The notes under the pieces: model-generated
What the model was told of the DNA's origin: nothing
What the model saw: only the letters and a program-made list of their open reading frames with translations
The model's database searches: none
DNA from: Botrytis cinerea B05.10
Lineage: Eukaryota; Ascomycota; Leotiomycetes; Helotiales; Sclerotiniaceae
Assembly (NCBI RefSeq): GCF_000143535.2
Contig: NC_037314.1
Location: forward strand, 2,790,001 to 2,854,000
Direction of reading: 5' to 3'
Length of the DNA stretch: 64,000 nucleotides
Part shown: positions 55,601-64,000 of the stretch, in pieces
How the letters are laid out: the number at the start of each line of letters is the position of its first letter
How positions within the stretch are numbered: position 1 is the stretch's first letter
Made by a program: the position numbers and the translations under genes

Positions 55601-58600
55601 ATGACATCTTCCAGTCTCTGTAGACTGCCTCTTTTTCTCACTTCGTTGACATTATTTTTGCCGTTGATTGCTGCATTGGGCCAAGATCCAACAATCACAA
55701 CGACAAAACCGACAAATGGCACATCTTCTCACTTGCAGATAGCGGGTAAAGGACTCAATGCGCAAATATTAGTAAGTAAAGAGGAATGGTGGGGTGTATT
55801 GAGGGTAGCAGAGGATTTGGCTGGGGACTTAGGAAAGGTTGTGGGAGAGAATTTGACGTTAGCTTATTGGGATGGAAATGCCGGACCAAACGTTTCCACA
55901 GGAAGTCCTGGCTCTGATGGTGATGGTCCAGGTGGTGATGGAAATGGTCACCCACCACCACAATCAAATCAAGGGAATAATGGTAATGGGGAGGGAGGAG
56001 TAGTTGGTGATATTGCCAATCCAGGTGGTGATGCGGGACATAACGCAACGGTTGGTAGTAACGGCAGTGGTGCAATCGAGGTACTTTACACTTATAGAGC
56101 GCCTACTAATAATGTTAATGTAAGTTCTTTTTCTCTGTTAATGGCTCTCTAGGTCTGGAGCTAGGCAAGCATCATGCCATGCCATAGCCAATTAGTTCAC
56201 AGATACTAATTTTACACGAACATAGTATACCCTTGGTCCGGAACAAAACTTCACTGGCCCTACTCTCCATCCATCTGATCCTTCATCTACTGTCCTTATT
56301 GTAGGGACTCTCACACAATCGCCACTGATCACCCAACTTATCTCATCCGGTCTTCTAGACCCCAAACCCATCAAGGGCAAATGGGAAGCCTTTATGTCCG
56401 TCATAGTTCAAAATCCTCTCCCTGGTATTCAGGAAGCAATGGTGATCGTGGGAAGCGATCTCAGAGGTACCATTTACGGACTATACGATATTAGTGAACA
56501 AGCAGGTGTTAGTCCTTGGTGGTGGTGGGCAGATGTTCCAGTCAGGAGTCAAGACGGTGTTTGGGCATTAGATCCAAACTCGACACAGCATCATGGTCCG
56601 GGGCAAGGGCCACAAGGAGAATCGGGACAGATGGGTCCGCCACCTGGACCTCCCAGTGGAGGAATGCAGATTTTAAAGATACAGGATACACCGAGTGTGA
56701 GGTACAGGGGATTCTTTTTGAATGATGAGCAGCCTGCATTGACGAATTGGATCAAGTAAGTTTTAGTACTAATACCAGAAAGACATGACTGCTAATAATC
56801 ACAGTGCGAATTATCCACAAGGAAAATATGGTCCTGGATTTAATCATTACTTCCACTCTCAGGTTTTTGAACTCCTACTAAGATTAAGAGCAAATTACTT
56901 CTGGCCCGCTCAATGGAATAGTATGTTCAATGTAGACGACTATGCTAATCAGCCGTTGGCGGATGCTTATGGAATTGTAATGGGTACAAGTCACACAGAA
57001 CCAATGGCGCGTGCCACCAAAGAATGGTCTACTTTCGGCAAAGAATATGGCGGAAATGGACAATGGGAATACGACACCAACAATGCATCCGTCGCGCCTT
57101 TTTTCAAATATGGCGCTGAGCGTGCTGCTCCCTATGTGGCGAATACCCTTTTCACGATGTCAATGCGTGGATCCGGCGATACTGCTTTATCTTTGACTCA
57201 AGAACAGGCTATTAAGGTTCTAGGGGATGTATTGGCAAAACAAAGGCAGATCTTTGGTGAAGTGTTTGATGAGTGGAATGTAACTGAGATTCCGCAAATG
57301 TGGTGTTTGTATAGTGAAGTCCAGGGATATTATGAGGCGGGAATGACGGTTCCGGATGACATTACTTTGTTATGGGCGGATGATAATTTTGGGAATGTGA
57401 GGAGGTTGCCGCTAGCTAATGAGACTAGTAGGAGTGGCGGTTCTGGTTAGTAGATTGTTGATTTTGTTTGGGGATAGAGATCAACTTACTGACGTTTCAT
57501 GCAATAGGTGTCTACTATCATGTGGACTATGTTGGGTCTCCTCGAGACTATAAGTGGATCAATACCATTCAGCTTGAAAAGACTGTTGAGCAGGTTAGTC
57601 ATGCTCTAATTCTCTCTATCATGATCATAGAAGTCTAACTTGATATACCAACAACAGATGCAACTTGCTTCCGCTCGTCAAGCAAATCGCATCTGGATGC
57701 TCAATGTGGGTGATTTAAAACCCCTCGAGATCCCCATAAACCACTTCATGGATCTTGCCTACAATACACCTCAATGGGGTTATGATTCTGTCCCCACGTG
57801 GCTTAAATTATGGGCAAGCAGAGAATTTGGCCCTGAGTACGCCTCCAATATTTCAAGCATCGTGGACACATATGGCATGCTGGCTGCAAGACGAAAATAC
57901 GAAAACATCGATTCGACAGTTTATTCGATAATCAATTACAACGAAGCTGACGCGATTCTTGCACAGTGGGATGAGTTAGCCCAAGAAGCTCAAGCTGTTT
58001 ATGATAAATTGGGAGATGATTGGAAACCAGCTTATTATGAGATGATTTTACAGCCAGTGCTAGGAGGACAGGTTGTCAATCAGATACATATTGGCGCGGG
58101 TAAAAATGCGCATTATACGCAGCAGAAGAGGAACGCTGCAAATGAGGTTTTCCAAGAGGTATTGGAAGCTTTCAAAATGGACCACAATTTGACGCAGAGA
58201 TATCATAACTTACTCGATGGAAAGTGGAACCACTTCCTTGACCGTAAGTATACACTCTTTTCTTCTAATGCCATCATGATAGCACACTCACACTCACATA
58301 GAAACCCATCTCGGGTACGATTATTGGCAACAACCAATGCGTAATGCTCTTCCTCCAATGTCCTATGTCCAGGCTCTCGAAACTTCTCTTGCAGGGAATA
58401 TCGGTGTCGGAATTGAAGGATCAAATGCCACAGTATCCGGAGACGACAATTATCACACGCTATCCTCAGAGGTATTAACTCTACCCCCCATGGACCCATA
58501 CGGGCCACAAACTCGCTACGTTGATATCTTTGCTCGTGGACTCCTCGGTTGTAGCTGGATCATCAATGCTTCTCAACCATATGTTCATCTATCCCAAACT

Positions 58601-59557
58601 TCCGGCACAACCGGCGGCTCAAACGGAACCGACACCCGAATCTACGTCTCCATCGACTGGGCATCCGCCCCCCCAGCCCCCAACAGCACCATCGCCACAC
58701 TTCTCATAACTTCCTCCTGCGAATCCGGGCAATGGGGAAACTACGGCCCCCCCTCCGTCCTCCTCCCCGTAAACAACACCGCCATCCCCTCAAACTTCAC
58801 CAGCGGCTTCGTCGAATCCGACCGCCACATCGCCATCGAAGCTGACCACACTTCCTCCTCCACCTCCGTAAACGGCATTTCCTACATCACCCTCCCCGGT
58901 CTAGGCCGCACCTCCTGCGGCGTAACCCTCTCTCCCGTCTTGGCCCCCACACAAAATACCACCAATGGCCCCGTGCTCCTCTACAACCTCTACACCTTCA
59001 CACCCGTCCCTCTCGCCAACATCACACTCTATATTTCCCCATCCCTAAACCAAAATGGCCGAGAAAGAACACTCAAATACGCAATTGCAATCGACGATGA
59101 AAAGCCTCAGATCATCCAATTCGTGCCCTCGAGTGTGTCGACGGCGATTTTCCCCGTAGGCTGGGCCGGCGCGGTGGTCGATGGCGTCTGGGGACAGAGT
59201 AGTGGAAATACGACGACGACGAGCCATACCGCGTTGAAGACTGCAGGAGCGCATACCCTTAAGATATGGGCGATTGAACCGGGTGTTGTTTTTCAAAAGG
59301 GTGAGTGATTTTCTTTTCTCCTCTTTTCGTTTCCTTGCCCTTTCACTTGTTTCCCGCACAGGGTGAAGATTTCCCAGAACTAGAAACTTACTAACCTACT
59401 TTTCTCTTTCATAGTGATCATTGACATGGGAGGCGTAAGACAAAGTTTTCTTGGGCCGCCCGAAAGTTTTAGAATCAGAGGTAACGAAGCTGTTGGGAAA
59501 GCCAAGACTAACTTTGCGGGGGTGGATGTTCGGAAGTGGGCTAAGGGTGTTGTTTGA
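55601..59557 (+). CDS. GH115 xylan alpha-1,2-glucuronidase, secreted
   Basis: Removes (4-O-methyl)glucuronic acid from xylan, including internal residues. Seven exons, 55601-56119, 56226-56755, 56805-57445, 57508-57593, 57658-58243, 58302-59300 and 59415-59557, total 1167 aa. MTSSSLCRLPLFLTSLTLFL starts a signal peptide ending near LIAALGQ. Family blocks appear in order: MVIVGSDLRGTIYGLYDIS, SPWWWWADVPV, SVRYRGFFLNDEQPALTNWI, LRANYFWPAQWNSMF, YGIVMGTSHTEPM, LWADDNFGNVRRLP, YYHVDYVGSPRDYKWINT, and the C-terminal beta-rich part GPQTRYVDIFARGLLG. Two Gly/Pro/Asn-rich inserts interrupt the first third (about 100-160 and 320-350). Many N-X-S/T sites fit secretion. Confidence 0.93.
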
Positions 59558-59995
59558 AGGATGGAGGGCTACAATGATGATGTTACTTGATACTTTTGGA
59601 GATTAGATTGTTTGTTTTCTGCTACTATCTATTCCAATAGATGATGAACCAAAATTCATAGAAGACTTTTGTTAAAATCCTCTAACAACCCGCCCCATGT
59701 TCTACGTGCGCATATAAAGCGATGATAAATAAGAGTTCTTAGTTTCCTGCTTACACTAGAATGATACACCATCTGATAAATCTGAGTTTAGCAATTGCAT
59801 TTAGCCTCAGTAGTTGATCATTATTCAACATCTCTATATAAAAAACTAGTAAACTCTATTCCATACAATCATATCCCGTAAATTATGGTATCATATGCTT
59901 GCTATATGTGTCGTCTGGCTCATTCACCGTCTTCTCTAACCCAAAGGGAACCACCATAACCCTTACATTGAACCCTCCCCCTCATCCTCCCTCCA
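59558..59995. other. Intergenic, convergent 3' ends
   Basis: About 440 bp between the GH115 stop and the ABC transporter stop; no gene or structure seen. Confidence 0.55.
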
Positions 59996-62900
59996 TCAAT
60001 TCTGCTTCCTCCTCCTTATTAACCCCCCCAGGGTCTTCTTCTCCTTAGGCGCAGCATAATTCTCCTCCTCCACATTATGTTTCTCAACAATCGTTAAGAA
60101 AACCTGATCCAATGTCGTTGGACTAACTGAATAATACTCCAATCCAAGTTCTTCCCTCTGATCTTCTAATTTCATAATTAATGATCCTATTCCTGAGTCT
60201 CTCAACTTTGGTTCATCAATACTAGTTCCAGTACTGTTGATTTCATCTTCATCTAATTCGATATCCATCTTCATGTCAGATTGCTTTGAAGAATAACTAG
60301 ATACCGGAACCGAGAATCGCATTTGACCATGGAAAGTTTTATCTTCGATGACTGCATTATGGAAGTTATCATGGATCCAAGCTTTCAAAGTCGAAATCTC
60401 ATCATCGGTGGTATGTGGTGCACTTTTAAGAACCAAATGAACATAATAAGAACCACCAAATTTACTTCTCAGCCGGTCTGAAGTACCCATTGCCAACATT
60501 CTCTTAGCCATGATACCTGCACGATCAGCCAATGCATCAGCTTCTTCCATACTATGAGTTGTGAGCAAGAGTGAACGGCCTGGAACGACCGAGGCAAGTG
60601 TTTTCCACATGACTCTCTTTGCAGCCGCATCCATACCGGAGGATGGTTCGTCGAGGAGTAGTACTGTTGGATTACCAATCAAAGCAATTCCGAGTGATAA
60701 CTTTCGTTTGTTTCCACCAGAAAGTTTGGCTGCCATACGGGGAGCAAATGCTTGCAGGCCAACAGCGCTCAAGACAGCTTGAACATTATGTTCGACGTCT
60801 GGAACGCCTCTTACACGCGCATAAAAGGCAAGATGCTCTAAAACGGTCATTTGATCCATAGCATCGAACTGAGGACAAACTCCCAGATGAGCTCTTGCAT
60901 TAGCACGATGTGTATTGATTTCAATGTTCTCCACAAAAACATTCCCTCCATTTTTGCTTGGTTGGATATCACCACGGATCAATGATATAGTAGTGGACTT
61001 TCCTGCACCGTTTGGTCCGAGAAGTGCGAATACTTCACCACGCTTTATTCCGAATGTTATATTCTCAACTGCTGTTACAGATCCAAAACTCTTAGTCAAG
61101 TGAAGAATTCGAAGACCGTCGTTTGATGAATTGACTCGGACGAGTTCTTCAGCAATCTCTTCGTCCGCAGGAATCTCATTATCAGTCACCGCATTAGATG
61201 ACTTGCGTTGCCTTCGGAACCAAGCAACTATAGAGCCACTGTCATACCAGATCAGAACTGCGAAGAGTGCAATTATCTGGAGGATCAAATATAAAATCGG
61301 TCCACCATATTGCAAGATTCCTCCAGGATTAGGCGCCAATTCCTCACCAGAGCAAGTGGTAGAAAACAGATTCAATGCGATGAACATCGCTCGGATAAGA
61401 CTCCCCATTGGTGTGACAGCACTGATAACGAAATGAACAACGAGAAGCGTTGAATCTATCTTGTCAATTGGAGCATAGGTCAAAGTACACATATAACCAA
61501 CTAGATAGATCAGGAACATGACCGCTTGCCCAGCAGCTGCGAATGCAAATGCTGAAAGCTGCGTGCTGGCAAAAAGTGACACCACGTATGATAATAGAAT
61601 CGATGCCAGACCGAACAAAACAAATATAATAAATAAATAGCCGACATGATACCAAACTGAAGATGCAGCTGCAAAGATTATGACACTCAAAGCACTCGAG
61701 ATGAGAACGAGTATGAGATCAAAAGCGACGTATGAAAGCCATAATGGTAATGACCGAACACCATTGGAATACTGGAGACTTCGAATGTTCCTGGTTCTTT
61801 CGACAGTAGGATACAATGAGAAGAATCCTGGATAGGCGGACATTGCAAGACCGAAATAGACGACAAGTTGTAATGATTTACCGGTTGAGGGTGCCCATGG
61901 AATATCAAATTGAGAAAATTGTGTGGCAATAGATATGTTAGTGAGCATGATGTCCATGACATTTTGACCCCATACAGCGTTAAATACCTGGCCGTTTCCT
62001 TTGTACGCGAGTGTAGTTTGCGAACCACCATTATCAAGGAAGAATCCTGACGGGGTGACATTGGCGAAATTTTGATCAATGTAGCTGTTGAATTGTGGCA
62101 ATGTATCGACTAGATGAGTATGGTTTTGAATTTCAGCTTGCGTAGGAAACAATCCGAACAATAGAGGTTCAAACAAAGAGGTAAGCACTTCTGTCGAAAA
62201 TCTTGAGGACGGTCCGATAACAAGATCATACTTCCCAACGCTGAACAGATTTTCTGAATCAGAAATAGAAACTCTGTCGGTTGGAGTACAACCGGCACCA
62301 TTATACCCTTTCAGGAAAAGAGTTACGAGACCAGCTGCAATGATCGGTACAAGCAGGGCTGCAATGTAAGGCAGGTAATTTCGTCGAAGAACAGTCAGTC
62401 TTTTTCTGAATAAAACCCACGCTTGCCGAAAGAAACCAATATTTTGACCAGTATATAATTCCAACGCTTGACGCTCGTGCGTACCAACCATTGTGAGTTT
62501 TGTGGCAGTATCCTTTTCCTTTCCAGATTGCTCATTATCAGATGATAAGTTTTGGATGAGGAGACTTTCATCACTTTCGGCACGAATCTCGTCGGCTAAT
62601 TGTAAAAATACATCTTCAATCGTGGGTCCGGATAATTGATATTCTGTGATGTTGTCTTCTTCGAGGCGTTTAATAATCTGAGCGGCTTGCTTAGAGGTTG
62701 GTGCTACAAAAGTCGTTTGACCAAATGACACGTGCTGCTTTATACCCTCAATCTGAGGAGGCTCCTTGTGTTCGTGACCAGTAGGAAGATTGATGCGATA
62801 GCCGCCACCTAACTTCTCCTTTAATTCCACAGAAGAACCTTCCGCACGAAGTGTTCCTTTTGACAATATTGCGATCCGATCCGCGAGAAGGTCTGCCTCG

Positions 62901-64000
62901 TCAAGGAAATGTGTCGTCAAAATAATGGTTCGTGAGCCTCTTTCGGCCAGAAGAATATCCCAAATCTTTCTTCTACTTAAAGGATCCAACCCACTACTTA
63001 CTTCGTCCACACAACATACCGAACTTCCACCAGTAAACATCATTCCTAATTGGAGTTTCCGCTTTTGACCGCCAGATAAAGTTTTAGATTTTGCGCCAAT
63101 CTTTCGGTCCAAGTCAATTGCTTTGATTAACTCCTTGAGAGCTGCTTTGCTGTCCCGCGGTCCTGTGGATTTGAGGCTATTGAAGATACGGATATGCTCC
63201 TCTACTGTAAGTTCATTCCATAGCACATTCTTCTGTGGAGCAATGCCCAATCCTCCTGTTCCATCAACTGTGATACTTCCACTGGTAACGGTATTCAATC
63301 CTGCAATAGCATCCAAGGTAGTACTCTTCCCCGATCCGTTAGCACCCAGAAGGACAAGAATTTGACCTTTACTAGCGGTCAAACTCAAATCGTTGACAGC
63401 GACGACAGTAGCTGTAGGAATCTTGGTAAACCCAGCCGTCTTCATTCGAAACCAATTAGGTCGGTAATGTTTTGTGAAATTTTCCAATCGGACGGTTTCC
63501 AATGTATTGGACCCAAGTGACTGTGCATGTTTTTCCGAGCCTTGGCCAACAACTGAACGACCCTTGGAGGTTGTTCCGAACAGGTAACGTTCGACCAAAG
63601 CCCCGAGGATTGGATAAACAAATATTTGAATGATCAAGAATACCCATAGGGCAATTCCTGGCAGTGACCATGGGTTGTTTGGTGCGGCTTGTACAAGGTT
63701 GGCGCCAATATTTTGCTTTTCAAATCGAGCCATGAAAATAAGGAAAAACACATAATTACATGGAGCAAAAAGTAAACTCAAAATCGCCACAGTTCCAGAA
63801 TTTGTCTTGTCTATGACTTGGGTAACGACACCAAGTAAGAGTGTGACGATTGCAAGAGTGATTCCACTGAGCTGGGCTTTCTTGAAAAAAGCAGCACCGA
63901 GGATGGAGAATGATGTTAAGGACAAGCCAGCCAGAACATGAAATATGATCACAATAGCCATGGAGGTTTGGGCAAAGACCCCTACTCCAAGAACCACACC
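59996..64000 (-). CDS. ABCA-type ABC transporter, 5' end beyond window
   Basis: Full-size transporter of the ABCA family, open to the right edge, so the first transmembrane region is truncated; 1333 residues are visible. Layout: helices of TMD1, NBD1 (LLGANGSGKSTTLDAIAG Walker A, TLSGGQKRKLQLGMM signature, SVCCVDEVSSGLDPLS Walker B, TTHFLDEADLLADR), TMD2 with a long extracellular loop (TPTDRVSISDSENLFSVG region), NBD2 (LLGPNGAGKSTTISLIRG, LSGGNKRKLSLGIALIG, VLLLDEPSSGMDAAAKR, TTHSMEEADALADRAG) and an acidic C-terminus. ABCA proteins usually move lipids; the substrate here is unknown. NBD1 has Glu-Val after the Walker B Glu where Pro is usual. No intron is seen in the visible part. Confidence 0.92.
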   Translation of the reverse strand, partial: GVVLGVGVFAQTSMAIVIIFHVLAGLSLTSFSILGAAFFKKAQLSGITLAIVTLLLGVVTQVIDKTNSGTVAILSLLFAPCNYVFFLIFMARFEKQNIGANLVQAAPNNPWSLPGIALWVFLIIQIFVYPILGALVERYLFGTTSKGRSVVGQGSEKHAQSLGSNTLETVRLENFTKHYRPNWFRMKTAGFTKIPTATVVAVNDLSLTASKGQILVLLGANGSGKSTTLDAIAGLNTVTSGSITVDGTGGLGIAPQKNVLWNELTVEEHIRIFNSLKSTGPRDSKAALKELIKAIDLDRKIGAKSKTLSGGQKRKLQLGMMFTGGSSVCCVDEVSSGLDPLSRRKIWDILLAERGSRTIILTTHFLDEADLLADRIAILSKGTLRAEGSSVELKEKLGGGYRINLPTGHEHKEPPQIEGIKQHVSFGQTTFVAPTSKQAAQIIKRLEEDNITEYQLSGPTIEDVFLQLADEIRAESDESLLIQNLSSDNEQSGKEKDTATKLTMVGTHERQALELYTGQNIGFFRQAWVLFRKRLTVLRRNYLPYIAALLVPIIAAGLVTLFLKGYNGAGCTPTDRVSISDSENLFSVGKYDLVIGPSSRFSTEVLTSLFEPLLFGLFPTQAEIQNHTHLVDTLPQFNSYIDQNFANVTPSGFFLDNGGSQTTLAYKGNGQVFNAVWGQNVMDIMLTNISIATQFSQFDIPWAPSTGKSLQLVVYFGLAMSAYPGFFSLYPTVERTRNIRSLQYSNGVRSLPLWLSYVAFDLILVLISSALSVIIFAAASSVWYHVGYLFIIFVLFGLASILLSYVVSLFASTQLSAFAFAAAGQAVMFLIYLVGYMCTLTYAPIDKIDSTLLVVHFVISAVTPMGSLIRAMFIALNLFSTTCSGEELAPNPGGILQYGGPILYLILQIIALFAVLIWYDSGSIVAWFRRQRKSSNAVTDNEIPADEEIAEELVRVNSSNDGLRILHLTKSFGSVTAVENITFGIKRGEVFALLGPNGAGKSTTISLIRGDIQPSKNGGNVFVENIEINTHRANARAHLGVCPQFDAMDQMTVLEHLAFYARVRGVPDVEHNVQAVLSAVGLQAFAPRMAAKLSGGNKRKLSLGIALIGNPTVLLLDEPSSGMDAAAKRVMWKTLASVVPGRSLLLTTHSMEEADALADRAGIMAKRMLAMGTSDRLRSKFGGSYYVHLVLKSAPHTTDDEISTLKAWIHDNFHNAVIEDKTFHGQMRFSVPVSSYSSKQSDMKMDIELDEDEINSTGTSIDEPKLRDSGIGSLIMKLEDQREELGLEYYSVSPTTLDQVFLTIVEKHNVEEENYAAPKEKKTLGGLIRRRKQN

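Noticed and set aside
1..64000. tRNA genes, CRISPR arrays, prokaryotic operons
   Set aside because: I looked for T-arm consensus on both strands and found none with a full cloverleaf; CRISPR and operon features do not apply to this fungal DNA.

Overview
The window is nuclear DNA of a filamentous ascomycete. The protein-coding genes are broken by short introns (mostly 50-270 bp) with GT(A/G)AGT-type donors and YAG acceptors. Intergenic DNA is AT-rich, and the gene content (GH115 glucuronidase, Zn2Cys6 regulator, GT32 enzyme, small secreted protein) is typical of Pezizomycotina. Protein style suggests Leotiomycetes, probably a Botrytis/Sclerotinia relative; that placement is inference. Exon boundaries below were worked out by hand from splice signals and reading phase. 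No transcript or database evidence was available.

Layout. 0-2 kb: 5' part of a Zn2Cys6 transcription factor (minus, runs off the left edge). 3.9-4.8 kb: KEOPS subunit CGI121. 5.0-16.6 kb: an accessory block holding a BTB-like gene family: a C-terminal relic, three tandem minus-strand paralogues and one plus-strand divergent paralogue, with an SMP-30-like gene that has lost its metal ligands between them. 17.2-21.6 kb: GT32 glycosyltransferase, a large RRM-like protein and a NADAR-domain protein whose intron contains 24 consecutive G (plus strand). 24.5-25.8 kb: an unknown four-helix membrane protein. 27-31.2 kb: Nudix hydrolase, an uncharacterised acidic-tailed protein and a Tim17/22/23-like membrane protein. 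32.1-36.5 kb: proline dehydrogenase and a CPD photolyase, convergent. 39.8-43.4 kb: ribosomal protein S21 and the nuclease scaffold SLX4, divergent from one promoter region. 44.3-50.8 kb: a small secreted protein, a five-exon small membrane protein and an NAD-type malic enzyme. 52.8-64 kb: a BuGZ/ZNF207-like zinc-finger protein, a seven-exon secreted GH115 enzyme and a full-size ABCA-type transporter that runs off the right edge.

Functionally this is mostly a mixture of housekeeping genes (CGI121, RPS21, SLX4, PRODH, malic enzyme, photolyase, BuGZ) and niche genes (GH115, secreted protein, BTB family). No secondary-metabolite cluster, CRISPR array or intact transposon is visible, and I found no tRNA. 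The region most worth a second look is the BTB array. Its intact minus-strand members share a three-exon architecture ending in a 27-nt exon that encodes an almost invariant W-D-x-x-E-T-D-W tail. The relic keeps that tail and its splice sites, and the plus-strand paralogue has the tail without the intron. Long gene-free stretches (1.9-3.9, 8.5-10.2, 11.5-12.9, 21.6-24.5, 36.5-39.8, 45.0-47.0 and 50.8-52.8 kb) hold only simple repeats, short GC-rich hairpins and one possible LTR relic.
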